Source: JACZUI01 sp965216725 | Lineage (GTDB): Bacteria > Actinomycetota > Acidimicrobiia > Spongiisociales > ZC4RG35 | Direction: 5' to 3' | Length of the DNA stretch: 64,000 bases | Assembly (NCBI GenBank): GCA_965216725.1 | Contig: CBDCGI010000005.1 | Span: 231,298-295,297 of the forward strand | Shown: piece by piece, positions 18,928-26,918 of the stretch | Position numbering within the stretch: the stretch's first letter is position 1 | Layout: the number at the start of each line of letters is the position of its first letter | The notes under the pieces: model-generated | The model's database searches: none | The model's input: the letters and a program-made list of their open reading frames with translations, nothing else | What the model was told of the DNA's origin: nothing | Position numbers and translations under genes: made by a program

Positions 18928-20837
18928 GGCTGGCCCTTCCCATCCAGATCGCCGGACCTGAGATAGGCGGCAAGGAGCTCGATATCCTCAGCTGGGAGCA
19001 GAGCGCCAAATGCGGGCATTCGCCCAGATCCGAAGCCGTTGAGTCCGTATGGGGCCTCCGCCTCTGATCCCCGAACCAGGAATTGGATGAGGAGGTCGTC
19101 TTCCACCGGATCCACTGCCTCGCCAAACTGGACGGTCGGCCTGCCGTCCCACAGCGCCGGCCCGAAGCCACCACTACCCGCTTCGAGGGTGAAGGGGAGC
19201 CCGGCGGCGAACCCAGCCGTGTGACAGCGGGCGCAGTTGGCATTGAACAGGCCGACGGCACGACCTGCCTCCTCCTCGGAGACCTCCATGGCTGCGGCAA
19301 CTCCGGCGATGTCGATCTCGTATGCCTTGGCCACAGCGGCGGCTTCGAGGAACTCGAGGCCCGCCGTTTCTGAGTCGAGGAGGTTGTCCTGATTGTTGGC
19401 TGACACTCTCAGCGACGTGGCGAGTGACTCGATACCCCCCACGAAGGAGTTCGCCGTTGCCGAGTCGGATTGACCGCCGACCGACTCGGGGTTCGTCGGA
19501 TCAAGGCTGATCTCTACTACCTGAGGAGGAATGGTCTTGGAAACGGCGTCAGCCATGGTCGTGGTGATCGAGGCCTCGGCGTCAGTGGAGAGCCCATCCC
19601 CGTCCGGGTCCGCACCTCCTTCCAGAGCCGACACAGCGTCGGCCGCGAGGCTTGCTGCTTCGGCGGGCGCGTCTTCGGCCGATGCCGCCTCGTCGAGGGC
19701 GTCCACCAGCTGCTGGGCTGTTTCAACCGTGTCATAGGGACCATCAGGGACGTCGAGCCCGACCGCCACGGCGTCGTCGGCGATTTCCTGCAAGGTGGCG
19801 GCCGATGCCGCGGAAAGACCACCTTCCGAACTCACGGTGCCTTCCTCAATCGCCGCGTCGACGGCAGCCAGGTTGGGGGCCAGTATCGGGTCGGACTCAA
19901 GCGCGCCTTGAAGCTGTTCGACGGCCTGGGTCGCCTTATCAGCGTCGGCGACTTCGGGATCCATCTCGATCGCCTCGACCACGGCGAATCCGGCAACCGC
20001 CTCCGACGAAAGAGCGGACAGCTCCGCTTCGGCGGAGTCGGAAACGCCATCGCCATCGGTATCGATCCCTTTACCGGCCATGTCGAGGACTTCCCTCGCC
20101 TCTTCGGCTATGGGCTCTATCAGATCGGCGTCGGCGGGCGCGCTCTCGACGTCGGCGACTACCTGGGACTGGTTGAGAATGGCGGCGGCCAGCGTCGCTT
20201 CAGCTCCGTCCAGCTTGTCGAGCTCGAGCTGGACCGGGTCGGGTGACCGGTTCACTGCCTCTGCCTGGCTGACTTGAATGGTCTTGAGGTAATTGACCAC
20301 ATCAACCACCTGGGCCTCATTGAGCGGGCCCCCGCCGGCCAGACCCCATGCCGGCATGGGAGTGTTGCCTCTGCCGAAGGTCACCCAGAAGTTGAGCTCG
20401 CTCTCGTCATAGCGGTAGAGGACGTCGTCGAGGGGTGGGGCAGCCCAAGACACGGTGACTCCAGACCTCTTCTCCACGAAGGAGGCAGTCCCGCCGACAC
20501 CCTCAGGCCCATGACAGCTGAAACAGGCGAACTCCTCGACGATGTGCTCGCCTCGCTCGACCGATTCGTGGTCGAACTGCTCCACAAAGCCCTCCTGGCG
20601 GTTGGGCTCGGCGAGAAAGTACAACGGAAGCGATATCGCGAGGAATGCAGAGAAGGCGATGGCGGCCTTCTGCCCGGTCTCCAGACGCCTCGTCTCCATC
20701 TCCAGGTCGCTTATGCCCGGCTTGAGATTGGGAGGAACCTCCTCGCTACCCCGGTTCCGGATGGCAGACACGAAAGCGATGCTCAGCCAGACAATGCCGA
20801 CCACCACCGCGATGACGATGATGATGTCTGCTGTCAT
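18924..20837 (-). CDS. Membrane-anchored diheme cytochrome c with a large inserted region (QcrC-like role)
   Basis: A 637-aa protein from ATG 20837, which overlaps the Rieske stop (ATGA); the frame is open further upstream, but that part is shadow sequence. Two TM helices lie at about residues 3-26 and 57-76. The first heme site is Cys105-x-x-Cys108-His109 and the second Cys535-x-x-Cys538-His539. Between them lie some 300 residues of acidic, Ala-rich helical sequence with two calcium-site-like motifs, DTDGDGVSDSAE at 259 and DPDGDGLSTDAE at 410. Diheme QcrC proteins are normally under 300 residues, so this insertion is odd. Operon position argues it accepts electrons from the Rieske protein. 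Confidence 0.85.
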   Translation of the reverse strand: MTADIIIVIAVVVGIVWLSIAFVSAIRNRGSEEVPPNLKPGISDLEMETRRLETGQKAAIAFSAFLAISLPLYFLAEPNRQEGFVEQFDHESVERGEHIVEEFACFSCHGPEGVGGTASFVEKRSGVTVSWAAPPLDDVLYRYDESELNFWVTFGRGNTPMPAWGLAGGGPLNEAQVVDVVNYLKTIQVSQAEAVNRSPDPVQLELDKLDGAEATLAAAILNQSQVVADVESAPADADLIEPIAEEAREVLDMAGKGIDTDGDGVSDSAEAELSALSSEAVAGFAVVEAIEMDPEVADADKATQAVEQLQGALESDPILAPNLAAVDAAIEEGTVSSEGGLSAASAATLQEIADDAVAVGLDVPDGPYDTVETAQQLVDALDEAASAEDAPAEAASLAADAVSALEGGADPDGDGLSTDAEASITTTMADAVSKTIPPQVVEISLDPTNPESVGGQSDSATANSFVGGIESLATSLRVSANNQDNLLDSETAGLEFLEAAAVAKAYEIDIAGVAAAMEVSEEEAGRAVGLFNANCARCHTAGFAAGLPFTLEAGSGGFGPALWDGRPTVQFGEAVDPVEDDLLIQFLVRGSEAEAPYGLNGFGSGRMPAFGALLPAEDIELLAAYLRSGDLDGKGQP

Positions 20838-21718
20838 GCCTCGCCCTCGGGCGCGGCGCCGATACAGCTCGGGCCTTGGGGATACTCGACGCTGCGAAGA
20901 GGGGCCCGTGGCGTCTCGATGATCGAGCCGGTTTTGATGATGAAGTTGTTCCCCCTGAGCTCGACCACGAAGCGGTCGAGGTTGCGTGGGGCGGGCCCGG
21001 CGAAGTATTCGCCCACCGAGTTGTATTTCGACCCGTGGCAAGGGCACTCGAATCCCTGGCTCGGAGCGCACCAAGGCACCCTGCACCCGAGGTGGACGCA
21101 CCGCTGAAAGAGCGCCATGAGTCCGGCGGCCTCGACGCTCCTCCCGTCAAACTGCTCACTCAAAGTCTCAGGAGCCGGCACCAGATACGCCCGTGCCTCG
21201 GGAATGAACAGGGGCAAGATGGACCCGTCCGAGGCAAAGACCTGCCTCTCCAGATCTCCTACGGGACCGGCGTCGATGTCGGCGCCAAAACCGCCGCTGA
21301 GCTTGGGCCAGAAGAACGCCAGCGAGTTGAGGCCCATCAATGCCATGAAGGAGCCAAATGTCGCGGTGATCGCCCGATTGAAGAACTTGCGCCGGCTGAC
21401 ACCGCCCTCCTCAGGGGAAACCTCGACCACCCGTTGCACCTGCACCACCTGGATGGCGCCGGATGGCTCCTCCACTTCGGACTCAGGCTCCTCGACGTCC
21501 TCGGCCGGTTCCTCGACCTCGGGTTCCTCGACGACGGCAGGCTCGACCCGAACACCAGCCATCGACTTGTCGGCTTTGAGCGTCTCCGCTGAGAGACCTC
21601 CCGCCGGATCGGGAGGCGTGTCCTGTTGTGAACGTCTGAAGGCGATCGCAAATGCACCCGCTGCGCCGAGAATTGCAATCGCGGCAACGGCGATGAGCGC
21701 GATATTGGTCGCCGTCAT
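20834..21718 (-). CDS. qcrA: Rieske 2Fe-2S protein of the quinol:cytochrome c reductase
   Basis: A 294-aa protein from ATG 21718 (ATGA overlap with the cytochrome b subunit IV stop). It has an N-terminal TM helix (residues 5-27), an acidic Glu/Pro-rich linker (about 55-105), then a twin-arginine SRRKFF followed by a second TM helix (112-137). The soluble Rieske domain follows: ligands Cys207/His209 and Cys225/His228, and disulfide cysteines Cys212 and Cys227 (CVHLGC and CPCHGS). An additional Cys217 is present. The long acidic linker between the two helices is unusual. Confidence 0.93.
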   Translation of the reverse strand: MTATNIALIAVAAIAILGAAGAFAIAFRRSQQDTPPDPAGGLSAETLKADKSMAGVRVEPAVVEEPEVEEPAEDVEEPESEVEEPSGAIQVVQVQRVVEVSPEEGGVSRRKFFNRAITATFGSFMALMGLNSLAFFWPKLSGGFGADIDAGPVGDLERQVFASDGSILPLFIPEARAYLVPAPETLSEQFDGRSVEAAGLMALFQRCVHLGCRVPWCAPSQGFECPCHGSKYNSVGEYFAGPAPRNLDRFVVELRGNNFIIKTGSIIETPRAPLRSVEYPQGPSCIGAAPEGEA

Positions 21719-22704
21719 TCGAACTGCACCCAGTCCTTCAGATCGTCGAAGAAGACACCGTCCTGCCACGGATATGAGAAGTTGAACCCCTGGCCCCGGA
21801 AAAGAACGCCGATGACGGTGAGCGTTGCCGATCCCGCCATGAAGATGGAGTAGAGGACAATCGCGAACTTCCGGTCGCTGGGTCTGGTTGATGGGTTCTT
21901 GTCGACAAACGGAACCATCATGAAACCGATGATGCCGGTGATCGTGGGGACTGTGACCCCGGCGATCTGGGGATCGAAGTAGGAGAGAAGCTCCTGAAGG
22001 CCCAAGAAGTACCACGGAGCCTTGGAAGGGTTCGGTGTGGCATTGACATTCGCCGGTTCGAGCAGCGGCGAGAAGATGATCACGGAGAGGATGATCAGCA
22101 CAGCGGTGATAGCGAGGAGAGCCCCGAACTCCATGAGCATGAGATGGGGCCAAGTGTTGACCTTGTCGTGCGGCTCGGACTTGACATCCTGGATCGCCCG
22201 AGCCTTGACCACGGTGAGTAGACGCTGGGTCCTGACGCCCTCGGGAGTGCCGGCCGGTGGCACCGCCGGTCGCGGGCTGACCACCGCGGCCACCTTGCCA
22301 TTGCCGGAACCGTTGTCCGCAGCCGGCGGCTCATCCTCGGTCTGCTCGACGGCGGTGGCCACGGCAGCGGCCGCTTCTTCCGCGGGCTCACCCGTTGCAT
22401 CCGTTGCCACCTCAGATGCCGCCGGCACGGTCTCGGGGACGGACGGCTCGTCATGGTCGGCCTCTTTAGGAGGCTCCGGCGCAACATCTTGGGAAATATC
22501 TGCTGAGATCTCGGGCGTCGGCTCACCCGCGTGGTCTGCGGGCGGGACCTCAGCGACAGGCTGTGCTTCAGGCTCAGGCTGGGGCACCTCGACCGGAGGG
22601 CCCTCCCCCTTCATCTCCGCGAGAACCTCTTCGACTGGGACGCCCAAGGCCTTGGCCTTGGCTTCGGCCGAGCGTCTGAGAAGGCTCTCTGGGATCTCTG
22701 TCAT
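21715..22704 (-). CDS. Cytochrome b subunit IV-like protein with N-terminal helical module
   Basis: A 329-aa protein. Its C-terminal half (about residues 180-329) is the C-terminal part of a split cytochrome b: three to four TM helices and the quinol-site motif NPSKAPWYFLGLQELL, where PEWY of other families is replaced by APWY. The N-terminal half is not part of that family. Residues 4-35 form a helical module also found in two c-type cytochromes across the divergent promoter, followed by about 130 residues of acidic Pro/Ala/Glu linker. An AGGAG Shine-Dalgarno precedes ATG 22704. Confidence 0.88.
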   Translation of the reverse strand: MTEIPESLLRRSAEAKAKALGVPVEEVLAEMKGEGPPVEVPQPEPEAQPVAEVPPADHAGEPTPEISADISQDVAPEPPKEADHDEPSVPETVPAASEVATDATGEPAEEAAAAVATAVEQTEDEPPAADNGSGNGKVAAVVSPRPAVPPAGTPEGVRTQRLLTVVKARAIQDVKSEPHDKVNTWPHLMLMEFGALLAITAVLIILSVIIFSPLLEPANVNATPNPSKAPWYFLGLQELLSYFDPQIAGVTVPTITGIIGFMMVPFVDKNPSTRPSDRKFAIVLYSIFMAGSATLTVIGVLFRGQGFNFSYPWQDGVFFDDLKDWVQFE

Positions 22705-22713
22705 CGCTGTCTC

Positions 22714-23490
22714 CTAGAGGGGTCCCGAGATTCCGCCGTCTTTGCGCACTCTCCAGAAATGGACAGCCAGGAATAGGACAAGGATGAACGGGAACGCCAG
22801 CACGTGCAGCACATAGAACCGGAGGAGTGTGCTCGCGGACACCTCCACGCCGGCGAGCAGCGCAAACTTGACCTCACCTCCCACAACCGGAATGAATCCA
22901 GCCATGTTGGTGCCCACGGTCACCGCCCAAAGGGCAAGCTGATCCCACGGGAGCAGATAGCCGGAGAAGGAGAGGAAGAGCGTGAGGAAGAGGAGCAACA
23001 CCCCGATGACCCAGTTGAACTCACGAGGTGGCTTGTATGCACCGTGATAGAAGACCCGGCTCATATGGAGGAAAACCGACAGCACCATGAGGTGGGCACC
23101 CCACCGATGCAGGTTCCGCACGAGCGTTCCGAAGGCGACGTCGGTGGACAGGGCCTGGATGTCTGCATACGCCGTCTCTGCAGAAGGCGTGTAATAGAAC
23201 ATCAGGAAGATCCCGGTGATGGTGAGCAGAATGAACAGGAAGAAGGAGAGACCTCCGAGGCAGAGCGTGTAGGAGAGCTTCACTCCATGACGCTTCACCT
23301 TCACCGGGTGCAGGTGATAGAGAACGTTGTTCATCACGACATACGACCGGTTTCTAGGGCTGTCCGAGTAGCCCTTCTTGAACGGCGAACCGGGGCGAAG
23401 GATCGACTCCACCACCTGAGAGCCCCAGATCTTCTCGTTGGTCTCCTTGACCCGATCCATGAGACCGGTCCTGCCGTTGCCGTTTGCCAC
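22714..23490 (-). CDS. Cytochrome b, b6-type N-terminal subunit
   Basis: Diheme membrane subunit (258 aa, four TM helices). Heme ligands are His128/His142 and His229/His244; the 15-residue spacing in the second pair is the b6 pattern rather than the 14 of bc1. Cys77 in TLCLGG aligns with Cys35 of plant cytochrome b6 (FYCLGG), which covalently binds heme c-n, and the C-terminus ends RKDGGISGPL, like b6. It starts at GTG 23490 with GAGAAGG as ribosome site. With the next gene it makes a complete cytochrome b. Confidence 0.93.
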   Translation of the reverse strand: MANGNGRTGLMDRVKETNEKIWGSQVVESILRPGSPFKKGYSDSPRNRSYVVMNNVLYHLHPVKVKRHGVKLSYTLCLGGLSFFLFILLTITGIFLMFYYTPSAETAYADIQALSTDVAFGTLVRNLHRWGAHLMVLSVFLHMSRVFYHGAYKPPREFNWVIGVLLLFLTLFLSFSGYLLPWDQLALWAVTVGTNMAGFIPVVGGEVKFALLAGVEVSASTLLRFYVLHVLAFPFILVLFLAVHFWRVRKDGGISGPL

Positions 23491-23499
23491 TACCTTCTC

Positions 23500-23946
23500 C
23501 TACCAGCGCATACCGTACGAATAGCCGTTCTTGAAATCCCTCTGCCCGGTATCGAAGTCCCAGGGGCGACGGTCGAGACCGAGCTCAGCTGCTTGATCGG
23601 CGACCGAGCCCTCGAACTTGCCCAGCGAGATGACCCCCGTGGGACAGCGATCGATGCACAGCGCACATCTGGTGCACTCGTCTTCGTCGACAATGAAGAA
23701 ACCCAGATTCTGCGGGTCGTCCACTGGATGGTCGACGTTGACGGCCTCATCGATCGCCGACAGCGAGAGATAGTGAATGCATTTCCAAGGGCAGATGTCG
23801 ACGCACCCCTCACAAAGGATGCACTCGGACTGGTCGATGTGAAGGAACTGCTTGGGACGAAGCTTGTCCTTGAAATAGTCTCCTTCGACCAACGCCAGCT
23901 GGTAGTCGTCCCTGATGGGCGGTGTCTCATCAACCACGTTCGCCAT
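23500..23946 (-). CDS. 2[4Fe-4S] ferredoxin within the cytochrome b operon
   Basis: A 148-aa ferredoxin-domain protein. Two cluster motifs are visible: CILCEGCVDICP and CTRCALCIDRCP, separated by about 45 residues, with N- and C-terminal extensions outside the fold; the C-terminus (GLDRRPWDFDTGQRDFKNGY) is aromatic-rich. No signal peptide is present, so it should act on the cytoplasmic face. It shares a base with the stop of the upstream membrane protein gene and sits 9 nt before cytochrome b. Ferredoxins are not a standard part of bc complexes; it may feed or drain electrons at the cytoplasmic side. Confidence 0.88.
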   Translation of the reverse strand: MANVVDETPPIRDDYQLALVEGDYFKDKLRPKQFLHIDQSECILCEGCVDICPWKCIHYLSLSAIDEAVNVDHPVDDPQNLGFFIVDEDECTRCALCIDRCPTGVISLGKFEGSVADQAAELGLDRRPWDFDTGQRDFKNGYSYGMRW

Positions 23947-24578
23947 CAGGAATCACCCCTGAGCAGCGGACGCCCATACGGCGACTTGGGCTCGGGCTTC
24001 TCGGCGCTGGCCGGCTTCCCCTTGTACATCTTCTGGAGCTCGAGGGCGAACACTGCGCCGGCCCCGAGCATCACGATGTGATAGCCCATTGAGATGGAGT
24101 CCTTCAGCATCGCATACGAAAGCTCGACGTTATTGCCGAGGACAAGCCAGGGCGGAATGGTCAAGGCCACGCGCTGAGACGACCAATCCAGGTCGGTTTG
24201 GGCGAAATTGAGCCATTCCGAAGGGACTATGGCGAAGATGACCACCAACTCGATCCAAGCGATGAAAGCGGCGACGGTTGCCCGGGCCCAGGTCATCTTC
24301 TGATTCAGGACCCAGAGAAAGAGCCCGCCAACAATCAGCATTTGAGATGCGGCAAACGCTGCCAGATAACCGATGCCTTTCGAAATCGGAGTCCTCGGGA
24401 TCCAGTCGAAAGCAGTGAGCACCACAGGGGCCACCTCGCCGTCGACGATCTCGGTTTCGGGGAAACTCGAGAAGTGGATCCACCACACCGCAAGCGCCAT
24501 CAGGACCAGGCCGCCCAGCAGCAGACCCCAGCCCATGGCCTTTCTCGTGCTGTCCTTCAACTCAGCGAGCCGATACAT
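23946..24578 (-). CDS. Four-helix membrane protein, first gene of the quinol:cytochrome c reductase operon
   Basis: A 210-aa protein from ATG 24578, preceded by a GGAAAGAG ribosome site; upstream in-frame codons lie in the divergent promoter. About four TM segments are visible (near residues 14-32, 58-80, 86-108 and 162-182), with a loop of about 25 residues after the first and a longer one of roughly 50 residues between the third and fourth. No heme, Fe-S or quinone motif is recognised. It precedes the ferredoxin gene with a one-base overlap, so a role as membrane partner of that ferredoxin is an attractive but unproven inference. Confidence 0.75.
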   Translation of the reverse strand: MYRLAELKDSTRKAMGWGLLLGGLVLMALAVWWIHFSSFPETEIVDGEVAPVVLTAFDWIPRTPISKGIGYLAAFAASQMLIVGGLFLWVLNQKMTWARATVAAFIAWIELVVIFAIVPSEWLNFAQTDLDWSSQRVALTIPPWLVLGNNVELSYAMLKDSISMGYHIVMLGAGAVFALELQKMYKGKPASAEKPEPKSPYGRPLLRGDS

Positions 24579-24730
24579 CTCTTTCCGTTCGGACGCGTGT
24601 CGCCCAGTGCCGGGATGTTTGTACCACAACCGGGGTCCTCGTTGTGAACCGAGCGTACCCTCGATCAAGGCCCAGGACGCGGCTGATCCGGGCCGCAAAG
24701 GAGTTATGCTCCCGGCGGTTCGCGGAACAA
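24579..24730. promoter_or_regulatory. Divergent promoter region between the two respiratory operons
   Basis: This 152-bp region separates the minus-strand reductase operon from the plus-strand ccoNOP-like operon and must contain both promoters. It includes a TTGTGAA half-site near 24640 that equals one arm of a Rex operator, but no second arm. It also has a short palindromic TTGTACCACAA at about 24619. A clear -35/-10 pair could not be fixed by eye. Confidence 0.4.
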
Positions 24731-26179
24731 ATGGTGAGGGCTTTGGCGACAACCCAAACAGCTGACATTCGAACCCTCCTCGGGGGCGGGGCCGACGAGG
24801 ACCGCCTCGCCGCTACCCACTTCCTCCTCGGGGCCGCCTACGCCGTCATCGGTGGTCTTCTCCAAGCACTTGCCTTGTTCGCCCTCCGTTTCGATGACTT
24901 GCTGCCAATCAGCTTCGGTCGTCTGGAGTCAATGGCCAACCTCACTTTGATCATCGGCTTCGCGGTGATCTCACTTGTCGGCGGGATCTACTACGTGACT
25001 CCGAGGATCACCGGCACCAGGCTTCGTTACGCGGCGATAGCCCGCCTCGGACTCCTCGGCCTGGCTGCCCTGGTCGCACTGGGAGACCTGTTGTTGGCAT
25101 TGGGTCTCGGCTCCGGCAGACAGCCATTTGGCCTCGCCTGGTGGGCGAACATCCCGATTGCGGCGCTTCTCGTGATCCCCGCCATCGTGACCTTGGGAAC
25201 CGTGAGCCAACGTCAAGAGCAGAGAAGCTTCGTCAGCCTGTGGTTCATCATCGGGGGGGTGATTTGGCTGCCTCTCGTCTACATCGCGCATTTCTACGGT
25301 GACCTGCCGGGAGTCGACGCCGTCGGAGGCGCCTTCGCCGATCAGTTCGTGACGGCGGGAATCCTGACCATGTTCGTGATCACGGTTGGCAGCGGCCTCG
25401 TCTACTACACAGTGATCAAGGAGCTGGATGTCCCATTGGCTTCACGTCAATTGGGGGTCATGGGATTCTGGTCAATCGGAATCGCCGGCTCCTGGTGGGG
25501 CATATCTCAGCTGGTCTTCGGCCCAGGGCCCGACTGGATCACCGGGGTTGCAGCAGCGCTCGGGCTCGCCTTCCCCATCGGGGCGTTGATCAACGCGGTC
25601 AATGTGTCTCTATCAGTCGAGGGCCATTGGGACCGGGTAGCCGACAGACCTGGTGTAGCTTCCGGGATCCTTGGTCTCTTCCTGGCAGTGGTGCTGGCCG
25701 CACTGGCCAGTTTCGCTGCGTTCCCCACTATCGGCTCGGTAACCGCGTTGACCGCGTTCTGGGAGGCCATCGAATACGGCGCCCTTCTCGGAGTCGGGTC
25801 TCTCCTGGTGGCCGGTGTCACATTCGAAGCATTGCCCCGCCTCAGCGGAAGACGTCTTCCGTCCCAGGATCGGGCTCGCACCTTCAACAGGTTGACCCTG
25901 GTCGGCGCGGGTGGTGTGGTCGTCACCCTCGCTGCCGCCGGGCTGATAAGTGGCTACTCATGGCTTGGCGGCTCTAACAGTGCCGCGTTCGTGGATGCCG
26001 GCGAAGGCTGGGCCGCCGGTGCCGGGGCCGCGGAAGTCCTGACGCTGATCGCTGTTGGCTTCGGCGTCATCACGTTGCTCGGCCAGTTGGCATACGCATC
26101 CGTGATAGCCGGAACTCTCTTCTCGGGGGAGGCAGTCCCCCAGGAGATGCTGGTCGACGAGGACGCCCTCGATGAGTGA
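24731..26179 (+). CDS. CcoN-like (cbb3 oxidase subunit I) membrane protein lacking heme and copper ligands
   Basis: A 482-aa protein from ATG 24731 (a GTG at 24734 and an upstream GTG at 24644 are alternatives) with about 12 TM helices. Landmarks resemble CcoN: FGRL at 62-65, a YYxxPR-like turn at 87-92, VYYTVIKELDVPLASRQLG at 224-242, and PRLSGR at 369-374. The ligand positions are changed: heme b His becomes Ala69, the CuB His region is ADQ (203-205), the HH pair region is SWWGIS (254-259), and the HxH of the last heme helix becomes Ile347-Glu-Tyr349. Only three His remain (30, 187, 299). It probably cannot bind hemes or copper and may be a scaffold for the two cytochromes encoded next. The alignment is by eye. 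Confidence 0.65.
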   Translation: MVRALATTQTADIRTLLGGGADEDRLAATHFLLGAAYAVIGGLLQALALFALRFDDLLPISFGRLESMANLTLIIGFAVISLVGGIYYVTPRITGTRLRYAAIARLGLLGLAALVALGDLLLALGLGSGRQPFGLAWWANIPIAALLVIPAIVTLGTVSQRQEQRSFVSLWFIIGGVIWLPLVYIAHFYGDLPGVDAVGGAFADQFVTAGILTMFVITVGSGLVYYTVIKELDVPLASRQLGVMGFWSIGIAGSWWGISQLVFGPGPDWITGVAAALGLAFPIGALINAVNVSLSVEGHWDRVADRPGVASGILGLFLAVVLAALASFAAFPTIGSVTALTAFWEAIEYGALLGVGSLLVAGVTFEALPRLSGRRLPSQDRARTFNRLTLVGAGGVVVTLAAAGLISGYSWLGGSNSAAFVDAGEGWAAGAGAAEVLTLIAVGFGVITLLGQLAYASVIAGTLFSGEAVPQEMLVDEDALDE

Positions 26180-26918
26180 TCTTCTTGCGGCCGCCGCTGC
26201 CGCCATGGGTCTTCCCGAGACGATCGTCCAGAGATCGGCCGAGGCCCGCGCCACCGAAACTGGAATGACGCCCGACGAGGTGCTGAGCGCCTGGGCAGGT
26301 GGCGCCGCGATTCCCTCTTCGGCCCCGCCACCCGACGAGGCTGAAGCGCCCAAGTCCGACGAGGCAGCTCCGGAAACGGCGGAGGAAGCACCTGTCCCTG
26401 CAGCTACGGCGGAGCCTGTTGTGGCTGTCAGCACCCCTACGGCACCCGTCCACTACCCGAATGACCCGCCGGTGCTCGTCGGGGCCGGAGACAATCCGAG
26501 AAACGTCGTGATGGCGGTGATTGGGCTTTTTGTGGCCGTGTTTCTCATAGGACTGGTGGGCTCATCCCTAGGTGAGGAAGAGCCAGGAGCACGCACCTCC
26601 GACGTGTCTTACACCGCTGCCGCCGAAGACGGCCGGCACCTCTATTCGAACCTGGGTTGCGCGGCTTGCCACACCCAGATGGTCAGACCCATAGCCTCCG
26701 ACGTGGGATTGGGTCCGGTGACAATGTCAGATTCCAACCAAGTTCTCGGAAGCCGGCGATTCGGGCCCGATCTCGCCGACATCGGAAACCGGATGAGCGG
26801 ATCGCAAATCGAGGCGGTCATCTCCGGTTTCGACGGTCATTCCGACGCCGGCATCTCATCGGGAGACATGGCGGACCTCGTCGCCTACCTGACAGAGACA
26901 ACTGGGGGCGGGGAATGA
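26172..26918 (+). CDS. CcoO-like membrane-anchored monoheme cytochrome c
   Basis: A 248-aa protein. Residues 14-45 form the LPETIVQRSA helical module shared with subunit IV and the next gene; 46-100 is a Pro/Ala/Glu linker; a TM helix lies at about 111-131. The heme domain contains Cys163-x-x-Cys166-His167 in LGCAACHTQMVRP, followed by GSRRFGPDLADIGNRM, which closely resembles CcoO (GCYNCHSQMIRP and KRTGPDLARVGGR). Its ATG overlaps the end of the CcoN-like gene by 8 nt. It keeps the full heme motif, unlike its partner. Confidence 0.85.
   Translation: MSDLLAAAAAAMGLPETIVQRSAEARATETGMTPDEVLSAWAGGAAIPSSAPPPDEAEAPKSDEAAPETAEEAPVPAATAEPVVAVSTPTAPVHYPNDPPVLVGAGDNPRNVVMAVIGLFVAVFLIGLVGSSLGEEEPGARTSDVSYTAAAEDGRHLYSNLGCAACHTQMVRPIASDVGLGPVTMSDSNQVLGSRRFGPDLADIGNRMSGSQIEAVISGFDGHSDAGISSGDMADLVAYLTETTGGGE

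Noticed and set aside
24639..24656. Second Rex operator between the respiratory operons
   Set aside because: Only one arm (TTGTGAA) is present; the other arm does not match.
24703..24765. Short frame with AAGGAG before ATG 24709 in the divergent promoter
   Set aside because: The spacing is only two bases and the 19-codon product overlaps the CcoN-like start in another frame; it more likely includes a -10 element.
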